NCBI GenBank assembly: GCA_965204395.1
Contig: OZ241987.1
Location: forward strand, 930,001 to 994,000
Direction: 5' to 3'
Length of the DNA stretch: 64,000 nucleotides
From: Bin87 sp965204395
GTDB taxonomy: Bacteria > Chloroflexota > Dehalococcoidia > Lucifugimonadales > UBA3495
The notes under the pieces are model-generated. The model was not told the DNA's origin and did not search any database. It was given only the letters and a program-made list of their open reading frames with translations. The first letter of the stretch is position 1. The number at the start of each line of letters is the position of its first letter. Both the position numbers and the translations under genes were made by a program. Shown piece by piece: positions 42,151 through 50,671 of this stretch.

Positions 42151-42216
42151 AACAGCCTCCATTAGTGGTGAAGCGGCATATCAACGGGAGTGTAAGACGG
42201 CCAGATGCCCAAATCA

Positions 42217-42253
42217 ACAATATCCTGTCCATCCTGCGCATCCATGTAAAAAC
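42217..42253. repeat. Short intergenic repeat, family D
   Basis: A segment reading ATCCTGTCCATCCTGCGCAT then CCATGTAAAAA. The copy at 25228-25268 shares most positions. Only two copies are seen in the window. Confidence 0.6.
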
Positions 42254-42295
42254 ATCACCTTGCCCACCTCATTCCCCTCCGCTATCATCCCAACC

Positions 42296-43876
42296 ATGAT
42301 TGACCTACTCATCAGCAACGGCCAGGTGATCGACGGTTCCGGTAGCCCCAGCTTCCGCGCCGCCGTCGCCATCTCCGGTGATACCGTATCCATCCATCGC
42401 GGCGACGACGCCGACCTCCATCGTGACGCCGGCCGCGTCATCGACGCCACGGGACACGTCGTCTGCCCCGGCTTCATCGACCTCCATTCCCACGCCGGCC
42501 TCACCATCCTCGGCGAGCCGCACCACGATCCCAAGGTGCGCCAGGGCGTCACCACCGAACTCGTTGGTATCGACGGCATCTCCCACGCCCCTTTCAAGAC
42601 CCAGGAGGAACTGCACCGCTACATCTGGCTCGACGCCGGCCTCAACGGCTACCCGCCCATGCCCGCCGACTGGCTCACCGTGGCCGACCTGCTGGGTAAG
42701 TACGACAACGCCGTGGCCATCAACATGGCCTACATCCTGGGCAACTCGCCCGTCCGCATCTGGAGCGTCGGTTGGGATCAACGCCCCGCCACGCCTGCCG
42801 AAATCGCCGACATGCAGGCGGTCGTCCGCGAGGCCATGGAGGAGGGAGCATGGGGCCTCTCCACCGGCCTCGACTACCCGCCCGGAGCCTACGCCGACAC
42901 CGACGAGTTGGTCGCCCTGTCCGAAACCGCCGCGTCCATGGGCGGCCACTACCACACCCACACCCGCGCGAGCCTGCTCAGCCAGGGCTACCTCGCCCCG
43001 TGGCACGAGGCCGTGGACATCGGACGGCGCAGCGGCATTCCCGTTCACTTGACCCACTACCGCCAGTCGGTCTCCGGCGTGGGCAGCCACATCGGACACC
43101 TTGAACTCGTCGAAAACGCCCGCGCCGAGGGCATCGACTGCACCTTTGACTGCTACACCTATCCCTACTCCGGCACGACGCCCACCATCGGCCTGCCCCA
43201 TTGGGCCAAGGACGGCGGACCCGAGCGCCTCATCGCCGCTTTGCAGGACGCCGACGACCGCGCCCGCATGAAGCGCGAAATCACTCCCAGCCGCCTGGAA
43301 AACAACTGGCTTACCAACTTCACCCGGCCCGAAAACCAGATCTACGATGGCCGCCTCATCAGCGACATCGCTGAGATGCGCGGTCAGGACCCGGCGGACA
43401 CTCTCTTCGACCTCCTGCTCTCCGAAAATCTCGGCATCAGCACCGTCGGCCTCGGCACCAACGCTCAGACCCTCTACGCCTTCGTATCCCACCCATACGG
43501 CATGATCGCCTCCGACGCCATCCTGTTCGGCGAATATCCCAACCCGCGAACCTACGGCTGCTTCCCCATCGTCCTCGCCGAGTTTGTCCGCGCCGAGCAA
43601 CACTTGAGGCTGCCCGAGGCCATCCGCAAGATGACGTCCTTCCCGGCCCAGCGCCTCGGCATCCCCGACCGCGGCCTGCTCCGAGACGGTTTCAAGGCCG
43701 ACGTTGTGGTGTTCAACCCCGACACCGTCAAGGCACTCGCCACCAAGGAAAACCCCAAGCAGTACCCCGTGGGCATCGAGTACGTAATCGTCAACGGCCA
43801 GGTCGTCATCGACCAAGGCACGAACACGGGCGCCCTTCCCGGCCGTGGTCTCCGCCGAGGCCACGCCTCCACCTGA
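42296..43876 (+). CDS. N-acyl-D-amino-acid deacylase-like amidohydrolase
   Basis: A 526-residue amidohydrolase. It opens IDLLISNGQVIDGSGSPSFR, the usual N-terminal beta domain. The metal-binding HxH lies in PGFIDLHSHAG (His64, His66). GLSTGLDYPPGAYADTDEL and the HYHTHTRASLLSQ and HLTHYRQS histidine segments match D-aminoacylases. The late IPDRGLLRDGFKADVVVFNP closes the beta domain. Likely substrates are N-acyl-D-amino acids or related amides. The ATG at 42296 starts the conserved beta-strand; an in-frame ATG at 42260 is less likely. Confidence 0.88.
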   Translation: MIDLLISNGQVIDGSGSPSFRAAVAISGDTVSIHRGDDADLHRDAGRVIDATGHVVCPGFIDLHSHAGLTILGEPHHDPKVRQGVTTELVGIDGISHAPFKTQEELHRYIWLDAGLNGYPPMPADWLTVADLLGKYDNAVAINMAYILGNSPVRIWSVGWDQRPATPAEIADMQAVVREAMEEGAWGLSTGLDYPPGAYADTDELVALSETAASMGGHYHTHTRASLLSQGYLAPWHEAVDIGRRSGIPVHLTHYRQSVSGVGSHIGHLELVENARAEGIDCTFDCYTYPYSGTTPTIGLPHWAKDGGPERLIAALQDADDRARMKREITPSRLENNWLTNFTRPENQIYDGRLISDIAEMRGQDPADTLFDLLLSENLGISTVGLGTNAQTLYAFVSHPYGMIASDAILFGEYPNPRTYGCFPIVLAEFVRAEQHLRLPEAIRKMTSFPAQRLGIPDRGLLRDGFKADVVVFNPDTVKALATKENPKQYPVGIEYVIVNGQVVIDQGTNTGALPGRGLRRGHAST

Positions 43877-43885
43877 ACCATCCGA

Positions 43886-44413
43886 ATGGCAGACTCCATA
43901 TCCCCCGACTACCGATTCTGCCCTCGCTGCACCGAGCCCTTGGCCCCTACAATACGCGGCGGTCTCCCCAGGCCAACCTGCGCATCTTGCGGCTTCGTCC
44001 ATTTCCGAAACCCCGCCGTCGGCGTCGCAGTCGTCCTGCTCGATGACAACGGCCGCATCCTGATGGGTCGCCGTTCTGCCGGCGGCAACGTCGGCGAATG
44101 GTGCATCCCCTGCGGCTACGTCGAATGGGGAGAGGACATCCGCGACGCTGCCCGCCGGGAATTTGCTGAAGAAACCGGCATCGAAGTCGAGATTGGCGAA
44201 GTCTGCGCCGTCCATTCAAATTTCCACAACGCCGCATCCCTCACCGTCGGCGTATGGTTCTACGCCAAACGCATTGGAGGCCAACCCAACGCCTCCGACG
44301 ATCTCGACTTCGTCAAATGGTTCCTGCCCTCTGACCCCCCGAAACCGCTCGCTTTCCCGACAGATCGACTCGTCCTCGAACAACTGGCGAACGGCCAGCA
44401 AAAATCCCCATGA
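43886..44413 (+). CDS. Nudix hydrolase with N-terminal zinc ribbon
   Basis: A 175-residue protein. Cys12, Cys15, Cys32 and Cys35 form a four-cysteine zinc ribbon as in NudC-type or ribbon-Nudix proteins. The Nudix box GYVEWGEDIRDAARREFAEETGI fits Gx5Ex7REUxEExGU exactly. It lacks the SQPWPFPxS motif of NudC, so the preferred substrate (NAD, nucleotide sugar or other diphosphate) is not clear. It begins 9 bases after the D-aminoacylase stop and overlaps the following GATase-like gene by 4 bases (ATGA), so all three are probably one operon. Confidence 0.93.
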   Translation: MADSISPDYRFCPRCTEPLAPTIRGGLPRPTCASCGFVHFRNPAVGVAVVLLDDNGRILMGRRSAGGNVGEWCIPCGYVEWGEDIRDAARREFAEETGIEVEIGEVCAVHSNFHNAASLTVGVWFYAKRIGGQPNASDDLDFVKWFLPSDPPKPLAFPTDRLVLEQLANGQQKSP

Positions 44414-45186
44414 CCCGCCACGCCGTCATCATCCAGCACATCGCCGTGGAAACCCTCGGCGCTAACTTCACCGGCCTGTTCCATGACGCCGGATTCAGCA
44501 TCACCACAGTACCGCTGTACGCCGGCGCACCTGATTTCAAAACCTTCGACCCGCCGGACCTGTCCGAAGCCGACCTCGTCATATCGCTGGGCGGCCCCAT
44601 GTCCGCCAACGACAACTACCCGGCCCTCATCCAGGAGATGCAATATCTCCGCGACGCCGCCACTGGCTCGTTGGGTTCGATGCCTCCCACTCCCGTCGTC
44701 GGAATCTGCCTAGGTGCCCAGCTTCTTTCCCGCGCCTTGGGCGGCGCAGTCGCCCCCACCGGCGGCTACCAGTTCGGCCTCCGCAAGATCGACATCACAG
44801 CCGACGGCGCAACGGACCCCGTGTTCTCCAACATCGCCACTCCACTGGTGCCGACCCTCCACGGAGAGCAGTTCACCGTCCCACCCGACGCCGTACGCCT
44901 CGCTGATGGCACCATGCTCCGCCGCGATGGCGCCTACGTCCGTTTCCCCATGGCGTTCCGCTACGGGCTGTCCTACGGGTTCCAGTTCGAACCCCAGCTT
45001 ACCTGGGAAGAACTCCAGATTTGGAATCGTGAACTGGCCGGTGACTACGACCTCATGGGCGACCGCTTCGACCCTGCCGAGGAAGCCGCCCGCAACGCCC
45101 GCGAGTTCGAAGCCTTCGCCCCTTACCACGAATCTCAAATGGCAAAAATGCTGACAGCCCTCCTGAGCCAATCCGGCCTGCTGTAG
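44410..45186 (+). CDS. Class I glutamine amidotransferase-like protein lacking catalytic His/Glu
   Basis: A 258-residue protein with the GATase fold. The nucleophile elbow VVGICLGAQLLSRALGG keeps Cys. The region that normally reads QFHxE reads GFQFEPQLTWEELQIW, so the catalytic His is replaced by Glu and the paired Glu by Gln. GGPMSANDNYP and LHGEQFTVPP fit the GMP-synthase-like subgroup. Glutaminase activity is doubtful; it may act on another substrate or have a binding role. It overlaps the Nudix gene by 4 bases. Confidence 0.85.
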   Translation: MTRHAVIIQHIAVETLGANFTGLFHDAGFSITTVPLYAGAPDFKTFDPPDLSEADLVISLGGPMSANDNYPALIQEMQYLRDAATGSLGSMPPTPVVGICLGAQLLSRALGGAVAPTGGYQFGLRKIDITADGATDPVFSNIATPLVPTLHGEQFTVPPDAVRLADGTMLRRDGAYVRFPMAFRYGLSYGFQFEPQLTWEELQIWNRELAGDYDLMGDRFDPAEEAARNAREFEAFAPYHESQMAKMLTALLSQSGLL

Positions 45187-45227
45187 CCCAATGCGGCCAT
45201 CAACCACCCGCCCTACTCGTGCCGCGC

Positions 45228-45256
45228 ATGGTTCGACAGGCTCACCATGAGCGTAG
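45228..45256. repeat. Hairpin repeat, family E
   Basis: CATGGTTCGACAGGCTCACC continuing to ATGAGCG, with arms CATGGT/ACCATG. Sequences of this type are common intergenic repeats in bacteria. Only one copy is seen here, between the GATase-like and methyltransferase genes. Confidence 0.5.
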
Positions 45257-45264
45257 GCTACTTT

Positions 45265-45273
45265 TGCTAAACT
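45265..45273 (+). promoter_or_regulatory. Extended -10 promoter giving a leaderless methyltransferase mRNA
   Basis: TGCTAAACT ends six bases before the ATG at 45280, which is where transcription would be expected to start. No Shine-Dalgarno sequence is present. Confidence 0.5.
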
Positions 45274-45279
45274 CCCTTT

Positions 45280-46302
45280 ATGGAGAATCTCTTCTACGCC
45301 GGCGACAATCTGGAAGGTCTCCGCCTCCTGACGGAAATAGGCATCACCGTCGACTTGGTGTACATCGACCCGCCCTTCGCCACCAATAACGAATTTCTGA
45401 TCGACGACCACCGCGCCAACACCATCAGTGCATCCGGTCGTCCAGCCTACTCCGACCGCGTCCGAGGCTCGGAGTACCTCGATGCTTTGGGCGAACGGCT
45501 TCACGCGATTCGCCGGGTTATGTCTCCCTCTGCATCAATCTATGTCCACATCGACGTTAAAATGGAACACCACGTCCGCCTGCTCGTGGATCAAACCTTC
45601 GGCCCCGAGAACTTTCGCAACAGCATCACCCGCATCAAGTGCAACCCCAAGAATTTCGACCGGTATTCCTACGGCAACATCAAGGACACCATCCTTTTCT
45701 ACTCGATGTCGCCGAACAACATCACCTGGAACCCGCAAAAAGAACCGATGGCAGACGAAGATGTTGTCCGCCTGTACCCATACACCGACGCCGAGGGCCG
45801 CCGCTACACCACCACGCCGCTGCACGCGCCCGGTGTAACCGAAAATGGCCCCACCGGACAGCCTTGGCGTGGCATGCCGCCGCCGGCCGGACGACATTGG
45901 CGCTATCCTCCCGAGAAATTGGACGAGTTGGACGTTGCCGGCTTGATAGCGTGGAGCTCCACGGGCAACCCTCGCAAAATCCGCTACGCCAGCGAAGCGG
46001 CCGGCAAACTTCCCCAGGATGTCTGGCTTTACAAGGACCCTCAGTGCCCCAGGTACCCGACCCAAAAGAACGCGCGCATGCTGGAGCGCATCATCCGCAC
46101 TTCCTCAAATCCCGGCGACACCGTCATGGACTGCTACGCCGGCAGCGGCACCACTCTATTGCAGGCCGCCCGTCTCGGCCGTCGGTTCATCGGCATGGAC
46201 GACTCCCCGGCGGCACAGCGAGTTTTCTGCGCTCGTGCCAATGGCATGTACATACATCCATTGGGCCAGGCAATCCCGTTTGACACCCTGCATACCGAAT
46301 AG
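45280..46302 (+). CDS. Orphan DNA methyltransferase (N4/N6 class, beta order)
   Basis: A 340-residue adenine-N6 or cytosine-N4 methyltransferase. The catalytic motif IV is YIDPPF at about residues 28-33, and the AdoMet motif I, DCYAGSGTT, lies near residues 284-292. This order (IV before I) is that of the beta group. The central part (about 90-270) is the target recognition region. No restriction endonuclease gene is adjacent, so it is an orphan enzyme for regulation or defence-related marking. It appears to be translated from a leaderless mRNA. It is followed by an unrelated dienelactone hydrolase. Confidence 0.92.
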   Translation: MENLFYAGDNLEGLRLLTEIGITVDLVYIDPPFATNNEFLIDDHRANTISASGRPAYSDRVRGSEYLDALGERLHAIRRVMSPSASIYVHIDVKMEHHVRLLVDQTFGPENFRNSITRIKCNPKNFDRYSYGNIKDTILFYSMSPNNITWNPQKEPMADEDVVRLYPYTDAEGRRYTTTPLHAPGVTENGPTGQPWRGMPPPAGRHWRYPPEKLDELDVAGLIAWSSTGNPRKIRYASEAAGKLPQDVWLYKDPQCPRYPTQKNARMLERIIRTSSNPGDTVMDCYAGSGTTLLQAARLGRRFIGMDDSPAAQRVFCARANGMYIHPLGQAIPFDTLHTE

Positions 46303-46394
46303 TAATCTGCGAATCGCCCCATCCGGGGGCGGTTCCCACGTAATTTTGAGAAACTTTCAACACCAAACAACCGACTACTAATGGAGGTTTCAAC

Positions 46395-47141
46395 ATGCCA
46401 CAGCAAGGAATGACGGCCGAACACATCTGGGTCGAAGGACACAACGGCGACAAGATTAACGCCTACATCGCCCGCCCCATGGGGCCCGGCCCCTTCGGCG
46501 CGGTCATGATGTTCCACCACATGCCCGGCTGGGACGAGGCCAGCAAAGAGATGGCCCGCAAGGTCGCCCACAACGGCTTCATCGCCATCATGCCCAACCT
46601 GCACTACCGCCAGGGCCACGACGACCCCGTCGCCAACAGCAACAGCATCCGTGAGGCCGGCGGCATGCCCGACGACCGCACCCTCGGCGATGCGGCCGGC
46701 GCTATCAGCTACCTGCAGCACCTGACCGTATATAACGGCAAGGTCGGCATCATCGGGTTCTGCTCCGGCGGACGCCAGGTCTTCCTGGCCGCCTGCAAGC
46801 TCCCCGGCCTGGCCGCTGCGGTGGATTGCTGGGGCGGCGGCGTAACCCCGCGCGACAGCGAGCCTCCCACCGAGGCCATGCCCCACGCGCCCATCGAGTT
46901 CGTGTCCGACCTATCCTGTCCATTGTTGGGAATCTTCGGCGCTGACGACGCGCGACCCACTGTCGAAGAGGTGGCCGCCACCGATGCTGCCATCAAGGCC
47001 GCCGGCAAGTCCTGGGAGTACGAGATCTACCCCAACGCCGGCCACGGCTTCGTCGCTGTGGACCGCCCCAGCTACGCCGTCGAAGCGTCCAACGCAGCCT
47101 GGCCCCGCATCTTCGACTTCTACCGCCAGCACCTGTCGTAA
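46395..47141 (+). CDS. Dienelactone hydrolase family protein
   Basis: A 248-residue alpha/beta hydrolase. The nucleophile elbow GIIGFCSGGRQ has Cys, as in dienelactone hydrolase. The Asp lies in LLGIFGADDARPT and the catalytic His in YPNAGHGFVAVDRP. The N-terminal segment KINAYIARPMGPGPFGAVMM is typical. These enzymes open dienelactones in aromatic ring degradation, and many homologues act on other esters or lactones. A GGAGG stands 8 bases before the ATG. It appears monocistronic. Confidence 0.93.
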   Translation: MPQQGMTAEHIWVEGHNGDKINAYIARPMGPGPFGAVMMFHHMPGWDEASKEMARKVAHNGFIAIMPNLHYRQGHDDPVANSNSIREAGGMPDDRTLGDAAGAISYLQHLTVYNGKVGIIGFCSGGRQVFLAACKLPGLAAAVDCWGGGVTPRDSEPPTEAMPHAPIEFVSDLSCPLLGIFGADDARPTVEEVAATDAAIKAAGKSWEYEIYPNAGHGFVAVDRPSYAVEASNAAWPRIFDFYRQHLS

Positions 47142-47165
47142 CCAACGGCAACAACGCTCATACGC

Positions 47166-47191
47166 GTAGGGGCGGGTTTAGAACCCGCCCC
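47166..47191. repeat. Palindromic repeat, family B
   Basis: GTAGGGGCGGGTTTAGAACC then CGCCCC. The inner arm pairs GGTT/AACC, differing from the 41312 copy by one base in the loop. Confidence 0.85.
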
Positions 47192-47233
47192 GTCTCGTTC
47201 ACCTCGGTGCGCCGCATACGCCCGGTCAACGGG

Positions 47234-47257
47234 GTAGGGGCGAGGCATGCCTCGCCC
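47234..47257. repeat. Palindromic repeat, family B
   Basis: GTAGGGGCGAGGCATGCCTC then GCCC. The inner arms are AGGC/GCCT instead of GGTTT/AAACC, with the outer arms kept. Confidence 0.85.
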
Positions 47258-47281
47258 GTGTTACCGCCAACCGCGCAACCT

Positions 47282-47803
47282 TTAATTGTCCGTCGCCTCA
47301 AAAGCCAGCGTCGCAAACCGCATGAATATCCCGCCCCGTGGAGCCGCCAGCGGCCCGTTTAGGCACAGGCACGCAATCACGTATTCCGAACCCGGCTCCC
47401 CAACCTCAGCGATCTCCACCCGGTGCGGCGTGTTGAGCCCGACGATGCTCCCGGCGGCCCGATCAATCTCCCCGTTCACCCACACCTCGCCGTAGTTGTC
47501 GAAATTCGTCTCGAACCACACTCGGTAACCGGATACGTCCACGCCATCTATAGATTCCGGAAGGGTGACGGCAATCCGGTACCACGCGAACGTGAACCCT
47601 TCGGACAGGCTCTGCCGCACGTTGTCGCACTCATCCCATCCCGAATCATCGTAGTCCGCCAACCGCGGTGCAGCCGCCAGCAACCTTGCGGATAACCCCT
47701 CGTTCGGTTCCCCAGGCTCCAGCCCAGGCGCAACCCGCCATGGCTGCCCTCCTACCGCTGCGCGACCCTCCGGCGTGTTCAAATCAACTGCAAATCTTGG
47801 CAT
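47282..47803 (-). CDS. Galactose-binding-like beta-sandwich protein
   Basis: A 173-residue single-domain protein. DYDDSGWDECDN (a stretch like the GH2 sugar-binding start), AWYRIAVTLPESIDGVDVSG, RVWFETNFDNYGEVWVNGE and HRVEIAEVGEPGSEYVIACL have the jelly-roll pattern of the N-terminal domain of beta-galactosidase-type enzymes. The catalytic domain is absent, so it may bind sugars or act as a partner. No signal peptide is seen. The ATG at 47803 has GGAGG 7 bases upstream, whereas the ATG at 47809 is too close. It is flanked by family B repeats. Confidence 0.7.
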   Translation of the reverse strand: MPRFAVDLNTPEGRAAVGGQPWRVAPGLEPGEPNEGLSARLLAAAPRLADYDDSGWDECDNVRQSLSEGFTFAWYRIAVTLPESIDGVDVSGYRVWFETNFDNYGEVWVNGEIDRAAGSIVGLNTPHRVEIAEVGEPGSEYVIACLCLNGPLAAPRGGIFMRFATLAFEATDN

Positions 47804-47838
47804 CGTCATTCCTCCATATCAATCGAGGTTTGGAATTT

Positions 47839-47863
47839 GTAGGGGCGACGCATGCGTCGCCCC
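47839..47863. repeat. Palindromic repeat, family B
   Basis: GTAGGGGCGACGCATGCGTC then GCCCC. The inner arms are ACGC/GCGT. Confidence 0.85.
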
Positions 47864-47890
47864 GGTGTCGCTTTGCGCCAATATTCCCGC

Positions 47891-48700
47891 TTATCGGAAC
47901 TCCCACAACTGCGCCGCCGTACCACCGAACACCATGTCTCGCGCCTCCGTGCTCGGGTATTCGATCAGTTCCATGGGAAACCGCAGCGCGTTCCGGTAGC
48001 CCTCGCGATTGGCCGACGGCGGGAAGTCGCTGCCCCACATCAGCCGCTCACCCCCGAACGCCTCCACCGCCATCTCGATCAGCGGCGGCACGTTCTCAAA
48101 GGGGATCGGCTGGCGGAACGGCATCGGTCGCGGACAGAATTCGGCCAATCCGGGCACCTTCACGTACACGTTGGGATATTTCGACAGCGCCAACGCCCGC
48201 TGGTACGCCTCCATCGGAATCGTGGCGTCGGCGCGCCCCGGTCCCCAGAACGCCCCGACGCCAGCCAGGTGCTCCATGATGATGTTCAGGTTGGGAAACT
48301 CCTGGACAATCACCTCGAACTCCGGGTCCGCATATTGCTCGCACGTGCCCATCACGCTGGCCGTTACCCCGAGTTCAGCGCACTTCCGCCACAGCGCCAA
48401 CGGATCGTCGCCGGGCGACCTGAATCCACAGTTGAATCGAAGGCCGTCAACGCCCTGATCGTGCAGTTCGGCTACCCGATCGGTCGCGTCGGGCTGGGTA
48501 TGGTCCACGATGACGATCACCGCGAAACGCCCGGGAAATCGCTTCACCGCTTCCACCAGGTAGCTATTGTCAAACACTCCGAAAAACTGGGTCAACACCG
48601 CCTGATCTACGCCCGCCCGTTCCATTTCGTCCAGCAGGATCTCCACCGGCTCGAACCAATACGGCGACGCGTGGCAATGAGTATCAATCACTGGTGGCAT
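47891..48700 (-). CDS. Amidohydrolase family 2 protein
   Basis: A 269-residue metal-dependent TIM-barrel hydrolase. It opens VIDTHCHASPYWF with the HxH metal ligands. Further motifs are DGLRFNCGFRSPGDD, NLNIIMEHLAG with a metal His, and LMWGSDFPPSANREG with the catalytic Asp. It ends DMVFGGTAAQLWEF, the family C-terminus. Relatives decarboxylate or hydrolyse aromatic and related acids. The substrate is not determinable. It lies between two SDR/GBD genes with family B repeats on both sides. Confidence 0.92.
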   Translation of the reverse strand: MPPVIDTHCHASPYWFEPVEILLDEMERAGVDQAVLTQFFGVFDNSYLVEAVKRFPGRFAVIVIVDHTQPDATDRVAELHDQGVDGLRFNCGFRSPGDDPLALWRKCAELGVTASVMGTCEQYADPEFEVIVQEFPNLNIIMEHLAGVGAFWGPGRADATIPMEAYQRALALSKYPNVYVKVPGLAEFCPRPMPFRQPIPFENVPPLIEMAVEAFGGERLMWGSDFPPSANREGYRNALRFPMELIEYPSTEARDMVFGGTAAQLWEFR

Positions 48701-48734
48701 TTTTTGGTTTCCTTGTGCGGAGTCGTATACGTGG

Positions 48735-48759
48735 GTAGGGGCGAATAATCATTCGTCCC
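48735..48759. repeat. Palindromic repeat, family B
   Basis: GTAGGGGCGAATAATCATTC then GTCCC. The inner arms are AATAAT/ATCATT, which do not pair perfectly. Confidence 0.75.
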
Positions 48760-48778
48760 GGTTGAGTGCAAGCAAACG

Positions 48779-49534
48779 TCACGCCGCCGTTGTCCCGCCG
48801 TCGATGACCACTTCGGATCCAGTGACGAACGACGATTCATCCGACGCCAGGTAAATGGCTCCGTACGCAATCTCGCTCGGCTTCCCCACCCGACCCAGCG
48901 GCAGCCGCTGCATCCGCAGCGCCATGTTGGCTGGATCATTCAGCGTATCGGCGATCATGTCCGTCTCGATCGGCCCTGGGTGAATCGAGTTGCAACGGAT
49001 CCCCTCTCTCGCGTGCTGGATGGCGGTGGACTTGGTGAACAGCCGCACCGCTCCCTTGGTCGCCGTGTAGCTGGCCGACCCGTTCGGACTGCCCACCAGT
49101 CCCGCCGTGGACGAAATGTTAATGATCGACCCGCCGCCGTTCTCGCGCATCGCGGGGATGGCTGCCTTGGTTCCCAGGAAAACTCCCTTGGCGTTCACCG
49201 AGAAGATCCGGTCCCAGTCCTCCTCGGTGGTTTCCTCGATGTTCTTGCGGATCAGGATGCCAGCGTTGTTCAGCAGAATGTCCAGCTTGCCGTACGTGCT
49301 GACCGCCGCTTGCACCGCCGACTCCCAATCCGACTCACTGGTAACGTCCAGGTGGACGTAAGTCACGTTGTACCCTAGTTCCTGCAGCTCGGCCTCGGTT
49401 TGGCGGCCCTGCTCGTCCAGGATGTCGCCGATGACGACGCTGGCCCCCTCTTCCGCAAACATCCGGGCTTCCACCGCGCCTTGCCCTCGAGCGCCTCCAC
49501 TGATCAGCGCAACCTTGCCTTCCAGTCTGGCCAT
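48779..49534 (-). CDS. SDR family oxidoreductase
   Basis: A 251-residue classical SDR: LEGKVALISGGARGQG is the cofactor loop. The Asp in VVIGDILDE favours NAD. NNAG follows the fourth strand, NISSTAG carries the catalytic serine and YTATK is the catalytic Tyr/Lys. The end is FVTGSEVVIDGGTTA. It resembles 3-oxoacyl-ACP reductase/glucose dehydrogenase-type SDRs; the substrate is unknown. A GGGAGGTG precedes the ATG by 4 bases. Confidence 0.93.
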   Translation of the reverse strand: MARLEGKVALISGGARGQGAVEARMFAEEGASVVIGDILDEQGRQTEAELQELGYNVTYVHLDVTSESDWESAVQAAVSTYGKLDILLNNAGILIRKNIEETTEEDWDRIFSVNAKGVFLGTKAAIPAMRENGGGSIINISSTAGLVGSPNGSASYTATKGAVRLFTKSTAIQHAREGIRCNSIHPGPIETDMIADTLNDPANMALRMQRLPLGRVGKPSEIAYGAIYLASDESSFVTGSEVVIDGGTTAA

Positions 49535-49719
49535 CGTTCACCTCCCGTCGGCGCGGGAACCGGAGCCCCGCGCCAGCTTTTGCTCAATTTGTGGCGCTCA
49601 CTTTATAAGGATTGACACTAAGGCGCAACCGAACGCGCATCCTTCGAATTCCCCGCTGTCATATAATTGGACCCTATTCGTAGGATCGTCAGCGGATACG
49701 CTGTTGAGGAGATGACATC

Positions 49720-50577
49720 ATGGCGATATTGGGCAGGATCGGCACCGCAGTCAGGGATGCGCTCACCGGTACGGTGGAAGGGACCGGACGCGTCGGCAAC
49801 ATCGCAATCGATACCATCAGGGACACTACTGCCAACACGCTGCGCAGCGCTCGATCCGTAGGCGGCGAACTCGGAACCTTGGCTCAGGATGCCGTGGTCG
49901 GTACGCTGGAGGCCGTCGGCAACGTCGGCGGGGCGGCCGGCACGGTGGTCAGAGACTCCGTTATCGGCGTCATTGAGGGCGTCGGCATGGTCGGCACCGC
50001 CACCACCACCATGCTCCACGACGTGGTGGTGGGCGCAATTCGTGGTTCCAGCGACGCTGGCGCCGAACTCGGCACCGCGACCCAACAGGCCGTCGAAGGC
50101 GCGTTGCGCGGCGGCGCTTCAGTGGGCTTGGCCGCCGAGGAATCCGTCGTCCAGGTAACCCGGGGCACCATCGACGGCACCAGGGAAATTGGAGGCGCAT
50201 TGTCCGAGGCCGCTCGCGGCACCGTGGCCGGAGTCGTTACCGCCGTCGCCGGCACCGCCGGGGATGTCACCATGGCCACCACAGCCACCACCCGCCAGCT
50301 CGTGAGCAGCGCGGCACAGACCGGCGAGGATGTGGCTCAGGTCGCCGTGTCCGCCGTCAACGGCGCCATCGACGCCGCCCGCACCACGGGACAAAACGTG
50401 GAGCAGACCGCCGCTGCCGCCGCCAAGGGCGCCGTTGATGCCGCCTACGATGTCAGCGACGCCGCCGGCGACGCCGTCCGCAACGCCGTTACCGGAACCA
50501 TCAACGGCGTCCGCGTCACGGTCGACACCGCTTACGGACAAAGCAGTCAAGAGAGCAACGAGGGTAATCGGTCATAA
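49720..50577 (+). CDS. Gly/Ala-rich protein of about twelve tandem 22-residue repeats
   Basis: A 285-residue protein with no cysteine, almost no aromatic residues and no signal peptide. From residue 12 the sequence is a tandem array with a strict 22-residue period, starting at 12, 34, 56, 78, 100, 122, 144, 166, 188, 210, 232 and 254. Most units fit the pattern RDxVxGxIxGxxxVG. Gly recurs at positions 17, 61, 83, 105, 127, 149, 171, 215, 237 and 259. The period is two 11-mers, as in amphipathic surface-binding helices (apolipoprotein-like, LEA-like, synuclein-like). A membrane- or lipid-surface role is inferred from this. The promoter has TATAAT at 49662-49667, GAGGAG precedes the ATG, and a strong terminator follows. 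Confidence 0.85.
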   Translation: MAILGRIGTAVRDALTGTVEGTGRVGNIAIDTIRDTTANTLRSARSVGGELGTLAQDAVVGTLEAVGNVGGAAGTVVRDSVIGVIEGVGMVGTATTTMLHDVVVGAIRGSSDAGAELGTATQQAVEGALRGGASVGLAAEESVVQVTRGTIDGTREIGGALSEAARGTVAGVVTAVAGTAGDVTMATTATTRQLVSSAAQTGEDVAQVAVSAVNGAIDAARTTGQNVEQTAAAAAKGAVDAAYDVSDAAGDAVRNAVTGTINGVRVTVDTAYGQSSQESNEGNRS

Positions 50578-50597
50578 CCACATCGTCCACGCAACCA

Positions 50598-50632
50598 AAA
50601 GGACGCCGACCTACAAACCGGCGTCCTTTTCC
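50598..50632. terminator. Strong, potentially bidirectional terminator
   Basis: AAAAGGACGCCG, loop ACCTACAAAC, and CGGCGTCCTTTTCC. It ends the 22-residue-repeat gene on the plus strand and the convergent GNAT gene on the minus strand. Confidence 0.88.
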
Positions 50633-50671
50633 TTTGTACCCAGTCCCGATGCGCCTTGCGGGGTGATTCCG

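Noticed and set aside
42305..44215. A 636-codon minus-strand ORF over the amidohydrolase and Nudix genes
   Set aside because: It spans two good plus-strand genes and their junction, and has no family features.
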